Part shown: piece after piece, positions 41,739 through 51,198 of the stretch
How the letters are laid out: every line of letters starts with the position of its first letter
Numbering within the stretch: position 1 is the stretch's first letter
Assembly (NCBI GenBank): GCA_963664085.2
Contig: CAXXLO010000002.1
Location: forward strand, 4,836,001 to 4,900,000
Source of the DNA: Bin5 sp022821545
GTDB taxonomy: Bacteria; Chloroflexota; Anaerolineae; Caldilineales; Caldilineaceae
Direction of reading: 5' to 3'
Length of the DNA stretch: 64,000 nt
The notes under the pieces: generated by a model
Told to the model about the DNA's origin: nothing
What the model saw: only the letters and a program-made list of their open reading frames with translations
Database searches by the model: none
Position numbers and translations under genes: made by a program

Positions 41739-42719
41739 ATGGACTGGTTACAGTTATTGGTCTTCCCGGCCATCCGCGCGCTGATACTGATCTTCGTACT
41801 GCTGACCGGTTTCGCATACCTTACCTGGTATGAGCGGAAGTTGCTGGCCCGTTTCCAGGTGCGGTACGGCCCTAACCGGGCGGGCAAGTTCGGCCTTTTG
41901 CAGCCGGCCGCCGACGCGGTAAAGGCATTCTTCAAAGAAGAGATCATCCCAAATCACGTAGACAAGCCGGTCTATCTGCTGGCGCCGGCCCTGGCGCTGG
42001 TGCCGGCGTTGATTATCTGGGCGGTCATCCCTATCGCGAAGGGGACTCCTGCCATCGCCGACGTGAATATCGGCTTTCTCTGGATTCTGGCGGTCGCGGG
42101 GATCGAGAGTTACGGCATCATTCTGGCCGGTTGGAGCAGCAACAACAACTATTCGCTGCTCGGCGCTTTGCGCTCTTCTGCCCAGATGGTCTCATACGAG
42201 CTGCCCCTGGGCCTCTTTCTCGTCAGCATTCTGATGCTGGCCGGCAGCTTCAGTCTCGTCGACCTGGTCGAGGGCTCCCGCCAGTGGTGGGAATGGATCT
42301 GGCTGTGGCTGGCATTCCCCTTCTTTTTCATCTGTATTCTGGCGGAAACCAACCGCAGTCCCTTTGATTTGCCGGAGACGGAGAACGAATTGGTGGCGGG
42401 ATTTCAGACCGAGTACGGCGGAATGAAGTTTGCGCTGTTCTTCATCGCCGAATACGTCAACATGATCTCCACCAGTGCGATAATGGCGACGCTCTTCTTC
42501 GGCGGGTGGAAAGGCCCATTCGCTGAGCAGTACATCTGGCTTGGGCCCGTCTATCTTCTAATAAAGGTCTTGATTCTGCTCTTCCTGTTCATCTGGGTAA
42601 GGGCCAGCATCGGCCGGCCCCGCTATGACCAGTTGATGAAGTTCTGCTGGCAGTTCATGCTACCGCTAGGCCTGGTCTACGTGAGCATTTCGGCAGTCCT
42701 GGCCGTTTTTCTGAAATAA
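41739..42719 (+). CDS. nuoH: NADH-quinone oxidoreductase subunit H, locus 2
   Basis: Quinone-chamber membrane subunit, 326 aa, the usual length. Shows FQVRYGPNRAGKFGLLQP, DAVKAFFKEEIIP, AGWSSNNNYSLLGALR, VSYELPLGLFLV and FDLPETENELVAGFQTEYGG. The ATG follows the nuoG stop without any gap (TAG-ATG), so it relies on translational coupling. Clearly diverged from the locus 1 NuoH. Confidence 0.96.
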   Translation: MDWLQLLVFPAIRALILIFVLLTGFAYLTWYERKLLARFQVRYGPNRAGKFGLLQPAADAVKAFFKEEIIPNHVDKPVYLLAPALALVPALIIWAVIPIAKGTPAIADVNIGFLWILAVAGIESYGIILAGWSSNNNYSLLGALRSSAQMVSYELPLGLFLVSILMLAGSFSLVDLVEGSRQWWEWIWLWLAFPFFFICILAETNRSPFDLPETENELVAGFQTEYGGMKFALFFIAEYVNMISTSAIMATLFFGGWKGPFAEQYIWLGPVYLLIKVLILLFLFIWVRASIGRPRYDQLMKFCWQFMLPLGLVYVSISAVLAVFLK

Positions 42720-42756
42720 GAATTGAAGTAAGAATTGAAGAGGAAAGAGGCATTCA

Positions 42757-43227
42757 ATGGAGTTGGGTGATTTTCTGAAGGGCGCCACCGAGATCGGCAA
42801 GGCGATGGGCGTGACGCTAAAGCACCTGGGAAAGAAGCCCGTGACGGTGGAGTTTCCTCATGAGGATATTCCGATCTACCCCCGCTTCCGCGGTCGTCAT
42901 GAACTGCGGCGTTATGCCAACGGACTGGAGCGTTGCATTGGCTGCTGTCTTTGCGAAGCCGCCTGCCCAACAGAGGCCATTTACGTTGAAGCGGCGGAGA
43001 ACGACCCGGATGCGCCGCTCTCGCCCGGCGAACGACATGCCAAGGTCTACGAGCTGAATTTGCTGCGCTGCGTCTTCTGCGGTGACTGCGAAGAGGCCTG
43101 CCCCACCGAAGCCATTGTCCTCGGCCACGACTTTGCCATGGCCAACTACGAACGTAAGGACTTTGTCCTCACCAAAGAGGAGCTTCTCAATCCGGGCATG
43201 CCCAGGGTAATCATTCGACCGGAGTAA
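42757..43227 (+). CDS. nuoI: NADH-quinone oxidoreductase subunit I
   Basis: 8Fe ferredoxin-like peripheral subunit, 156 aa, carrying clusters N6a and N6b. Ligands: C60, C63, C66, C70 (ERCIGCCLCEAACPTEA) and C105, C108, C111, C115 (LRCVFCGDCEEACPTEA). The 37-nt gap after nuoH contains a tandem TAAGAATTGAAG repeat that supplies an AAGAGG ribosome site. Only one NuoI is encoded in the window. Confidence 0.96.
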   Translation: MELGDFLKGATEIGKAMGVTLKHLGKKPVTVEFPHEDIPIYPRFRGRHELRRYANGLERCIGCCLCEAACPTEAIYVEAAENDPDAPLSPGERHAKVYELNLLRCVFCGDCEEACPTEAIVLGHDFAMANYERKDFVLTKEELLNPGMPRVIIRPE

Positions 43228-43233
43228 CTTTTC

Positions 43234-43779
43234 ATGAGCTGGTCGCTTCTGTTTTTCCTTCTTGTTGGCGCTGTCAGCCTGGCTGCTGCCTTGGGCGTTG
43301 TGACAAGCCGACAACCGGTACACAGCGCGCTCTTTCTGCTAACCAACTTTGCCACGCTGGCGGTGCTCTACATCACGCTGGACGCGCAGTTCCTGGCAGC
43401 GGCACAGGTGATTGTATACGCCGGGGGAATCGTCATCCTGATCTTGTTTGTAATCATGCTCATCGGTGGAGATACGAACGACTTCAGTGCGGCACAGCGG
43501 GCGTGGAGCCGCACTGTGGGCATCGCGCTGGGGATCATTTTACTCTTGGTCATCTCCTATAGCGCGCTTTCACGCATGATGGGGCCGTCTGAAGATAGTG
43601 CGGCCCTGCTGCAGGGCGGCACGCCGGAGGCCGTCGGCATCGAACTGTTTACAAAGTACATACTTCCCTTTGAACTGGTCGCTCTTCTGCTGCTCGTCGC
43701 GCTGATCGGCGCTCTTGTGCTGGGACGCCAGCAGGAAGGCGCAAGCGAAGGCATCCCGTCCGTTAAGGCGAACGAATAA
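43234..43779 (+). CDS. nuoJ: NADH-quinone oxidoreductase subunit J, locus 2
   Basis: Five-helix membrane subunit, 181 aa. Signature AAAQVIVYAGGIVILILFVIML, the third helix whose pi-bulge moves during turnover. The stop overlaps the nuoK start (TAATG), showing tight coupling. Six nt separate it from nuoI. Confidence 0.95.
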   Translation: MSWSLLFFLLVGAVSLAAALGVVTSRQPVHSALFLLTNFATLAVLYITLDAQFLAAAQVIVYAGGIVILILFVIMLIGGDTNDFSAAQRAWSRTVGIALGIILLLVISYSALSRMMGPSEDSAALLQGGTPEAVGIELFTKYILPFELVALLLLVALIGALVLGRQQEGASEGIPSVKANE

Positions 43780-44081
43780 TGGTAGAGACAAGCTACTATC
43801 TGGTCCTGGCTGCCATAATCTTTACCGTCGGCGCCACCGGTGTCTTGCTGCGCCGCAACGCCCTCATCATTTTCATGTGCATCGAGATGATGCTCAACAG
43901 CGTGAACCTGACCCTGATCGCCCTCGCCCGCCAATGGGGCAATCTTGAAGGGCAGATCTTCGTCTTTATGATAATGGCTGTTGCCGCAGCCGAAGTCGCC
44001 GTAGGACTGGCCATTTTAATCGCCAATGTCCGCCACCGGCAGAGCATAAACATCGATGAAATCAATCTGCTTAAGTGGTGA
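43779..44081 (+). CDS. nuoK: NADH-quinone oxidoreductase subunit K, locus 2
   Basis: Three-helix membrane subunit, 100 aa, the standard length. The buried glutamates are in FMCIEMMLNSVNLTLIA and MAVAAAEVAVGLAILI. Overlaps nuoJ by one base. Confidence 0.95.
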   Translation: MVETSYYLVLAAIIFTVGATGVLLRRNALIIFMCIEMMLNSVNLTLIALARQWGNLEGQIFVFMIMAVAAAEVAVGLAILIANVRHRQSINIDEINLLKW

Positions 44082-44185
44082 CCGGGGGATCCTGGTTACA
44101 AGTCCCGCTATTCTTAAGATCCGGTACTTGACCGGCGCCGCGCAAGAGCCGAAATCGACCGGCAGAGAGCAGTTATGAGGAACCT

Positions 44186-46096
44186 ATGTTGGAATTAGCC
44201 TGGCTTATTCTGGTGTTTCCCGCCCTGGGCGCGCTGGTTAACCTGTTCGTCGGTGACAGATTGGGCGAGCGGGGTATCCACGTCGTCGCCTCCGGCATGG
44301 TGGTCCTCTCCTTCGCGGTCAGTTTGGGGCTCTTCTTTGGATTAGCGGGCCTGGATGAGCACCACCGTACCGCGACGGTCCACCTATGGGACTGGATCAC
44401 GGTGGGAAGCTTCCACGCGCCGGCCGCGCTTCTGATCGACCCGCTCAGCGTGACAATGGCGCTCGTCGTAACCGGAGTGGGCGCTCTGATCCACATCTAC
44501 GCCGGCGGCTACATGCACGGCGAACAGAATTTTCAGCGGTTTTTCGTCTATCTGAATTTCTTCATCCTGGCAATGCTTGTGCTGATACTCAGCAACAACT
44601 TTGTGGGGATGTTTGTTGGCTGGGAAGGTGTGGGGTTGGCATCGTATCTGCTCATAGGCTTCTATTTCGACCGTCATGACGAGTCGTACGGCCACTACGC
44701 CGATGCCGGCAAGAAGGCATTTCTGGTCAACCGGATCGGGGACTTTGGCATGTTGCTGGCCGTATTCCTGATCTGGACCAGTGTCGGCTCCGTCGTTTTT
44801 GAAGAGGTCCACCACGGCGCCGGCGCACTGTCGGCCGGCGCGGCGACGGCTATCTGCCTGTTGCTCCTGCTGGCAGCGACGGGCAAGAGCGCCCAGCTGC
44901 CTCTGTTCGTCTGGCTGCCGGACGCGATGGCGGGTCCGACGCCGGTTTCCGCGCTCATCCATGCGGCCACGATGGTGACGGCAGGCATCTATATGGTGGC
45001 AAGAACGCACTTCCTGTGGGAGCTTGCTCCTGTGGCCAGCGGCCTCGCAGCCTGGGTCGGGGGTTTGACCGCGCTGATGGCAGCGACAATTGCATTGACC
45101 CAGGTAGACTTGAAGAAGATCCTCGCCTACTCGACGATTTCTCAGCTGGGCTACATGATGTTGGGCGTAGGCGTCGGCGCGTACGCGTTTGCCATATTTC
45201 ACCTCGTGACGCACGCGTTTTTCAAGGCTCTGCTGTTTCTCGCGGCCGGAAACGTAATGCACGGCCTTCCCGGCGGCGAGCTGGACATTCGCAAAATGGG
45301 AAATCTGCGGGCGAAGATGCCAACGACCTTCTGGCTGTTCCTGATCGGCGCGTCTGCGCTCGCCGGGCTGCCAATCTTTTCCGGATTTTTCTCCAAAGAT
45401 GGGATACTGCTGCACGTCGCCAATTTCAACATTCCTCTCTATCTGATCGGTCTCTTTACTGCCCTGCTTACAGCGATATACAGCTTTCGGGCTGTTTTCA
45501 TGGCCTTTTTGGGCGAGGCGCGCGATCAGCATGTCCATGACCACGCGCACGAAAGCCCAGCAGTCATGACAAGGCCTCTCTGGGTGCTGGCATTTCTTGC
45601 CATCGTCGGAGGCGTTCTGAACCTGCCGGTCCTGCTAACCATGGAACACTATCTGGAAGCGGCTGTAGGCGCGCCGGCATTCCATCCGAACGTGACCATG
45701 GAATTGGTGCTGTTGGCGGTCAGCGCAGTTGTGGCAGTGGCCGGCGTTGGACTGGCCTACGGGCGCTATGTCAAGGGCCCTTCTACCGGTGTCGGGAGGA
45801 TTTCCGGGGGCGTGGCGAGGTTAGTCAGCCCGCTTGAGTTGGTTGCCCGCAACAAATGGTATGTTGACGAGTTTTACGCAGCGTGGATCGTCGGACCCCT
45901 GCTTGGCCTATCCGCCTGGTTCAACCAGGTAGTTGACCAAGGCGTCGTCGACCGGGCGGTAAACCTTGTCGGCCAGGTAAGTCTGTCCTTAGGCGGCAAC
46001 CTGCGCAAGATGCACAACGGATTGGTGCCCACGTATGCTTTGAGTCTTTTCTGCGGCGTAGTGGCCCTACTCTTGTGGTTTGTGATTGGAGGCTAG
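44186..46096 (+). CDS. nuoL: NADH-quinone oxidoreductase subunit L, locus 2
   Basis: Antiporter-like membrane subunit with C-terminal lateral helix, 636 aa, standard length. Blocks: FVGWEGVGLASYLLIGFYF, SAQLPLFVWLPDAMAGPTPV, LKKILAYSTISQLGYM, HAFFKALLFLAAGNVMHG. Unlike the locus 1 copy it lacks the His-rich insertion, having only a short DQHVHDHAHES stretch in a later loop. TGAGGA precedes the ATG; the 104-nt gap after nuoK holds only GC-rich imperfect dyads. Confidence 0.96.
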   Translation: MLELAWLILVFPALGALVNLFVGDRLGERGIHVVASGMVVLSFAVSLGLFFGLAGLDEHHRTATVHLWDWITVGSFHAPAALLIDPLSVTMALVVTGVGALIHIYAGGYMHGEQNFQRFFVYLNFFILAMLVLILSNNFVGMFVGWEGVGLASYLLIGFYFDRHDESYGHYADAGKKAFLVNRIGDFGMLLAVFLIWTSVGSVVFEEVHHGAGALSAGAATAICLLLLLAATGKSAQLPLFVWLPDAMAGPTPVSALIHAATMVTAGIYMVARTHFLWELAPVASGLAAWVGGLTALMAATIALTQVDLKKILAYSTISQLGYMMLGVGVGAYAFAIFHLVTHAFFKALLFLAAGNVMHGLPGGELDIRKMGNLRAKMPTTFWLFLIGASALAGLPIFSGFFSKDGILLHVANFNIPLYLIGLFTALLTAIYSFRAVFMAFLGEARDQHVHDHAHESPAVMTRPLWVLAFLAIVGGVLNLPVLLTMEHYLEAAVGAPAFHPNVTMELVLLAVSAVVAVAGVGLAYGRYVKGPSTGVGRISGGVARLVSPLELVARNKWYVDEFYAAWIVGPLLGLSAWFNQVVDQGVVDRAVNLVGQVSLSLGGNLRKMHNGLVPTYALSLFCGVVALLLWFVIGG

Positions 46097-46161
46097 AAGT
46101 ACAACAGGCTTCAGCTCTCGCACTTACCACCTTCAGCTAACGACCATTCAATGGTGTTTCT

Positions 46162-47691
46162 ATGCTCTCGATCCTCACTTTTTTGCCAGTAGTCGGTGCC
46201 GTCGTCGTTCTGCTGGCGCCCGGCGACAGCCTCAAAAGGGGCTTGGCTCTCGGTGCGGCCATCGCCACCTTTGTGGTGAGTCTCCTGCTGCTGCCCGGCT
46301 GGCAAGAAATTCCGGACATGCAGTTTGTAGAACGATATGCGTGGATGCCGGAGCTGAACATCTACTATCATTTGGGTGTGGATGGGATCAGCCTGTGGCT
46401 GGTCCTGTTGACGACACTGCTGATGCCGATCGCGGTCGCCTTCAGCAACCAGCATATCAAGCAGAATCTTGGCGGGTATCTGGCGTTGATGTTACTGATG
46501 GAGACGGCTGTTCTGGGTGTCTTTCTCGCCCTGGACCTTGTGCTGTTCTATGTATTCTGGGAGTTCAGCCTGATTCCAATGGCCTTTCTCATCGGCAAGT
46601 GGGGCAGCCAGAATCGCATATATGCCGCCGTCAAGTTCTTCCTATACACGCTGGCAGGGTCGGCGCTGATGTTAGTGGCAATACTTGCGCTCTATTTCAA
46701 TGCCGGCACTTTTGACTTGCTCGCGTTGCAGGAATCGGGTCTGCCCCCGGGATTGCAGCAGCTGGCCTTTCTTGCGTTTGCGCTTGCTTTCGCCATCAAG
46801 GTTCCCCTGTTTCCCTTTCACACATGGCTGCCCGACGCGCACGTTGAAGCCCCCACCGCCGGTTCGGTCATTCTGGCCGGTGTTCTCCTGAAGCTGGGAA
46901 CATACGGATTTCTGCGTTTCGCCTTACCGCTGTTCCCGGTGGCCGTCGCCGACTACGCTTCTCTCATATCCATTCTGGCAATCATTGGCATCCTCTACGG
47001 AGCGCTCGTGGCGCTGGCGCAGCGGGATCTGAAGTCCCTGGTTGCCTACTCTTCAGTCGCCCACATGGGATTCGTCGTACTGGGGATATTCGCTCTGAAT
47101 GAGCAGGGGATCAGCGGCGCGGTTCTGCAGATGGTCAATCATGGTCTGAGCACCGGCGCGCTGTTCCTCTTGGTGGGGATGCTCTACGAGCGGCGGCACA
47201 CGCGGCTGCTGAAGGACTACGGCGGCCTCTGGGCCAGTGTGCCGATCTTTTCGTTCTTCTTCCTGGTTGTAGCGATGAGCAGCGCGGGCCTTCCCTTCCT
47301 GAACGGCTTTATCGGCGAGTTTATGATCTTGCTCGGCACGTATAAGAGCTCACCGTTTTTTGCCGTACTTGGCACGGTCGGAGTCATCCTGGCCGCCTGG
47401 TATCTGCTGCATGCGTTCAGACAGGTGGCACAGGGCGAGTTGACGAATCCCGCCAATTTCAAGGGGAAGCTGCCCGACTTGAACTGGGCCGAGATTGGTC
47501 AATTGCTGCCAATTGTGCTGCTCTTCTTCGCGATCGGCCTGGCGCCGAATTTCTTCCTGGACAAAATCAATCCCTCAGTGGCGGCGCTGGAGGTTGTCCA
47601 AGCTCCCGCAGCCGGTGAGGCGTTGCTCGTGGAGAGCAGCCACCAGCCGCCAACGACTTCCGCCAACAGTTACTTGACCACGATCCGCTAA
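46162..47691 (+). CDS. nuoM: NADH-quinone oxidoreductase subunit M, locus 2
   Basis: Antiporter-like membrane subunit, 509 aa. Shows LMLLMETAVLGVFLALDLVL with the conserved Glu, FYVFWEFSLIPMAFLIG, FPFHTWLPDAHVEAPTAGS and LKSLVAYSSVAHMGFVVLG. It follows nuoL by 65 nt and is followed by nuoN after 5 nt. Confidence 0.96.
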   Translation: MLSILTFLPVVGAVVVLLAPGDSLKRGLALGAAIATFVVSLLLLPGWQEIPDMQFVERYAWMPELNIYYHLGVDGISLWLVLLTTLLMPIAVAFSNQHIKQNLGGYLALMLLMETAVLGVFLALDLVLFYVFWEFSLIPMAFLIGKWGSQNRIYAAVKFFLYTLAGSALMLVAILALYFNAGTFDLLALQESGLPPGLQQLAFLAFALAFAIKVPLFPFHTWLPDAHVEAPTAGSVILAGVLLKLGTYGFLRFALPLFPVAVADYASLISILAIIGILYGALVALAQRDLKSLVAYSSVAHMGFVVLGIFALNEQGISGAVLQMVNHGLSTGALFLLVGMLYERRHTRLLKDYGGLWASVPIFSFFFLVVAMSSAGLPFLNGFIGEFMILLGTYKSSPFFAVLGTVGVILAAWYLLHAFRQVAQGELTNPANFKGKLPDLNWAEIGQLLPIVLLFFAIGLAPNFFLDKINPSVAALEVVQAPAAGEALLVESSHQPPTTSANSYLTTIR

Positions 47692-47696
47692 CGACA

Positions 47697-49163
47697 ATGG
47701 ATACCGCTCTTCTCTTCGACAATGCAGTAGTTCTACTGCCGGAGCTCGTTCTGGCGGTTGGCGTGATGGTCCTGATGATGGTCGACATTGGCCGCCGCGG
47801 GCAGAACGGCTCGCAGTTGCTGGCCGGTCTTTCGGTTGCAATTCTCCTGTTGGGTATCGGCGCGTCCGTGATGATATGGGGCAGGGCACCGGTAGAGTAC
47901 CTGGACGGGGCGATATCTGACGGTTTCGCGCTGAGCGTGAGGTTGGTCATCCTGATTGCCGGCGTACTGGGCGTATTGCTGAGCCGCAACTGGTTCCCGG
48001 CAATCGAGCGCCAAGGAGGGGCCTTCTACTCACTGCATCTGCTGGCGGTTATCGGCATGATGTTGATGGGCACGGCAACGAACTTGATTGTTCTGTTCAT
48101 CGCCCTCGAAATCTTTTCCCTGGCGCTCTACATTCTGAGCGGCTTCTACCGGGAAAACGCCCGCAGCATCGAAGCCGCCATGAAGTACTTTCTTCTGGGG
48201 GCATTCGCCAGCACCTTTTTCGTTTACGGCTGTGCCCTTCTTTACGGCGCAGGCGGCAGCTCCAAATTCACTCAGATCCACGAGACGCTCGCAACCGGCG
48301 GAGGCAACCCCTCTCTGGTCCTGCCTGGGATCGCACTCTTGCTGGTTGGCTTTGGCTTCAAAGTGAGCCTCGTCCCGTTCCATATGTGGACGCCGGACGT
48401 ATATCAGGGCGCGCCGACACCGGTTACGGCATTCATGAGCGTGGGCACAAAGGCCGCGGCCTTCGCAGGATTCTTCCGGCTGATGATGACGGCTCTGCCT
48501 TCGTTTCATGACCAGTGGGCCATGCCTCTTGCAATTCTTGCGGTCCTGACCATGACCGTAGGCAACCTGACGGCTTTGCGCCAGAGCAGCGTGAAACGGA
48601 TGCTGGCCTACTCAGGAATTGCTCACGCCGGCAACATCCTCATCGCGCTGGTGGCGGGGACAGCTGCGGCTTCGTCTGCCGCTGCCTTTTATCTCTTTGC
48701 CTATGCTTTCATGAACATCGGCGCGTTTACGGTGACGATTGCCCTCGAGAGACAATATGGGAATGAGAATGACGTGGAGCAGAGCAGACTGGCCGGCGCC
48801 GCCGAAAGATTTCCGGTCCTGGCTGCGGCAATGGCCATATTCATGCTCAGTTTGAGTGGGATTCCACCGCTGGCCGGATTCTTCGGTAAGTTCCTTGTTT
48901 TCAAGGCGGCAGTGGAGGCAGGCTGGGCCTGGTTGGTGGTGATCGGCGTCCTGAACAGCGCGGTCAGCGCCTACTACTATCTGCGCATCGTCGTGGCGAT
49001 GTATTTCCAGCAACCTGAACAAGTCGGAGACGAGAAAGAGCCGCTAGTCGTTCCTGCTTCACGCTCCTCGGTCTTTGTCGTGGTCGTCTCAGTCCTTGCT
49101 GTTGTCGTAATCGGCCTGCAGCCGGGGCTATGGGCAAACTTGCTGAGAGGGCTGGGGCAGTGA
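47697..49163 (+). CDS. nuoN: NADH-quinone oxidoreductase subunit N, locus 2
   Basis: Antiporter-like membrane subunit, 488 aa, last gene of the complete complex I operon. Blocks: IVLFIALEIFSLALYILSGF, AMKYFLLGAFASTFFVYG, FKVSLVPFHMWTPDVYQGAP, RQSSVKRMLAYSGIAHAGN. It converges on rodA across a 47-nt GC-rich gap in which no T-rich terminator is visible on either strand. Confidence 0.96.
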   Translation: MDTALLFDNAVVLLPELVLAVGVMVLMMVDIGRRGQNGSQLLAGLSVAILLLGIGASVMIWGRAPVEYLDGAISDGFALSVRLVILIAGVLGVLLSRNWFPAIERQGGAFYSLHLLAVIGMMLMGTATNLIVLFIALEIFSLALYILSGFYRENARSIEAAMKYFLLGAFASTFFVYGCALLYGAGGSSKFTQIHETLATGGGNPSLVLPGIALLLVGFGFKVSLVPFHMWTPDVYQGAPTPVTAFMSVGTKAAAFAGFFRLMMTALPSFHDQWAMPLAILAVLTMTVGNLTALRQSSVKRMLAYSGIAHAGNILIALVAGTAAASSAAAFYLFAYAFMNIGAFTVTIALERQYGNENDVEQSRLAGAAERFPVLAAAMAIFMLSLSGIPPLAGFFGKFLVFKAAVEAGWAWLVVIGVLNSAVSAYYYLRIVVAMYFQQPEQVGDEKEPLVVPASRSSVFVVVVSVLAVVVIGLQPGLWANLLRGLGQ

Positions 49164-49210
49164 CGCGAGGCCGCCCCCCTGCCTAGGCCTGCCGGCTTAC
49201 AGTTCTACAG

Positions 49211-50290
49211 TTACGAAAAGTCGATCTTTCGATGGCGCATAACGACGCTTTGCGCCAACCCCACAGCCAACATCATTGAAACAAGACTACTGCCGCCGTA
49301 GCTGAGAAACGGCAGCGTCATGCCTGTGACCGGCAGAATAGCCAGATTCATGCCCACGTTGACGAACGTCTGAAAGAAGATCAACGAGGCAACGCCAAAG
49401 GTGATGAGTCGTCCGAACTGGTCTTGGGCCAGGTCAGCAATACGAACGAGTCGCCAGATAACGAAGAATAACAGTAACAGAACCATTACTGTTCCTACGA
49501 AGCCCAACTCTTCGGCGATGACGCTGAAAATGAAATCCGTATGCCGGACGCGCAGGAAGTGCAATCGATTTTGCGTACCCTCAGCCCAACCCAATCCTAT
49601 CCAACCGCCATTGCCGATGCTGATAAGCGCCTGTTGTACACTAAAGGCTGCGTCAACGTTAGCTTCCGGATCGAGGAAGACCTCAATCCGTCTAAGCATG
49701 TAGTCCTGCAGGGTTCCCCTCAATAGCGGCCAAGCAGCCGCCGTAGCCGCCACGCCCAGGAAGATATGCGTCAACCGGACGCCGTTGATAAGGATCAACG
49801 TGCCGCTGATGAACGCCAGCGTAACGGTCATTCCCAGATCCGGTTGGACGTATACCAACACAAGTGGAAAGAGCAAGAGTATAACGGCACCCAACAGATA
49901 GGGGAGCCTGCGAATGCGGTCCTGAAAGCGACTGAGGTACCACGCGAAAAAGATGATGAGCAGGAATTTGCCGGCCTCGGTAGGCTGCACATCGATACCC
50001 AGGTTCAGCCAGCGTTGGGCCCCGTTCTTGACCTCGCCGACGAAGTAGACTGCCACCAGCGAGACCATTAGCAGGAAATAGCTTGGTTGGGCCAGCAGTT
50101 CCAGATGCCGGTAGTCAAAGAGCGCTGCAGTAACCAGCGCGATTGCGCCGAGTATTGTAAAGAAAAGCTGCCTCTGCCAATAGTCGGTCAGCGCTACGTT
50201 CGTGCTCGTGGCGCTATAGGTCATGGCAATTCCAATGCAGCAGAGAAGCAGCACAGAAAAGAACAGTGGTCTGTCGAAGTGTCTGATCAT
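49211..50290 (-). CDS. rodA: Rod-shape-determining peptidoglycan polymerase RodA (SEDS family)
   Basis: Membrane glycosyltransferase that polymerises peptidoglycan with PBP2 in the elongasome; 359 aa, about ten membrane helices. SEDS hallmarks: GAQRWLNLGIDVQPTEAGK, VYVQPDLGMTVTL, AEELGFVGT and LPVTGMTLPFLSYGGSSL. The start at 50290 (MIRHFD) is preferred to a short upstream extension. It is last in the mreBCD-mrdA-minCD-rodA cluster, 38 nt after minD, and the presence of PBP2 in the cluster favours RodA over FtsW. Confidence 0.93.
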   Translation of the reverse strand: MIRHFDRPLFFSVLLLCCIGIAMTYSATSTNVALTDYWQRQLFFTILGAIALVTAALFDYRHLELLAQPSYFLLMVSLVAVYFVGEVKNGAQRWLNLGIDVQPTEAGKFLLIIFFAWYLSRFQDRIRRLPYLLGAVILLLFPLVLVYVQPDLGMTVTLAFISGTLILINGVRLTHIFLGVAATAAAWPLLRGTLQDYMLRRIEVFLDPEANVDAAFSVQQALISIGNGGWIGLGWAEGTQNRLHFLRVRHTDFIFSVIAEELGFVGTVMVLLLLFFVIWRLVRIADLAQDQFGRLITFGVASLIFFQTFVNVGMNLAILPVTGMTLPFLSYGGSSLVSMMLAVGLAQSVVMRHRKIDFS

Positions 50291-50328
50291 CGGTTGTCCG
50301 GTTCGCGGGCTATTACAAACCAAGCCTA

Positions 50329-51198
50329 TTACAAACCAAATAGACGCCTGAGGCGCTCCGGCCAGCTGATTTCCTGGAAGTGGATTAGCGGGACATTGTA
50401 ACCCAGCAAGCGCTGGGCGATATTGTGGTAGGCGCGGCTGACATACTTTCTTCGTTCCAGGGCAACAGGCCAGCCCTTGTTCGCGGAAACGGTGATCTGT
50501 TCGTCATCGGGTACGATTCCCAGAAGGTCTATGCTAAGGATGCTCAAGATTTCATTGCGTGAGATCATCTCTTTCCTGCGCACAAGACGGGGATTGTACC
50601 GATTTATGATGAGTCGGGCTTGTGTGTTCAGGTCTCTCTCAAGCAGGTAGATGACCTTATCGGCGTCCCGCAACGCGCTGACCTCGGGCGTCGTTACGAT
50701 GATCACCTCGGAAGCCGCCGCGATCGCGTTTTGGAAACCCAGTTCGATGCCGGCGGGAGAGTCCACCAGGACAAAGTCCGCGATAGTCCGCAGCTCCTGG
50801 CAGAGGGTCATCATCTGGTCGGGCGCAACGGCAGTCTTATCGCGAGTCTGGGAACTTGGCAAGAGGTACAGTTCATTCACACGCTTATCGCGCACAAGGG
50901 CTTCATGCAGTGAGCAGCGCCCCTCAATTACGTCGACCAGATTGTAGACGACCCTGCTTTCCAGGCCCATGACAATGTCCAGGTTTCTCAGCCCAATGTC
51001 AGCATCAATGACAACAACTCGCTGACCTGCCATCGCCAGAGCCGTACCCAGGTTGGCGGTGGTTGTCGTCTTTCCCACGCCTCCCTTGCCGGAAGTCAGT
51101 GTGAGAATGAGGCCGCCGTCCGCTTCAGACCCGAGATGTTCGGTTTCTGCATGGGCGGCGGGTCGAAATTCGCCGCTCACAGTTTCACCTGTTTGCAT
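50329..51198 (-). CDS. minD: Septum site-determining ATPase MinD
   Basis: Membrane-associated ATPase that recruits MinC to block division at the poles; 289 aa. After a 30-residue polar N-terminal extension comes the deviant Walker A SGKGGVGKTTTTANLG, then VIDADIGLRNLD (switch I/Walker A') and VLVDSPAGIE. The C-terminus ISWPERLRRLFGL is the amphipathic membrane-targeting helix. Its start overlaps the 3' end of minC by 14 nt. No minE is present in the cluster, so topology may be set by a DivIVA-like or other factor elsewhere. Confidence 0.95.
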   Translation of the reverse strand: MQTGETVSGEFRPAAHAETEHLGSEADGGLILTLTSGKGGVGKTTTTANLGTALAMAGQRVVVIDADIGLRNLDIVMGLESRVVYNLVDVIEGRCSLHEALVRDKRVNELYLLPSSQTRDKTAVAPDQMMTLCQELRTIADFVLVDSPAGIELGFQNAIAAASEVIIVTTPEVSALRDADKVIYLLERDLNTQARLIINRYNPRLVRRKEMISRNEILSILSIDLLGIVPDDEQITVSANKGWPVALERRKYVSRAYHNIAQRLLGYNVPLIHFQEISWPERLRRLFGL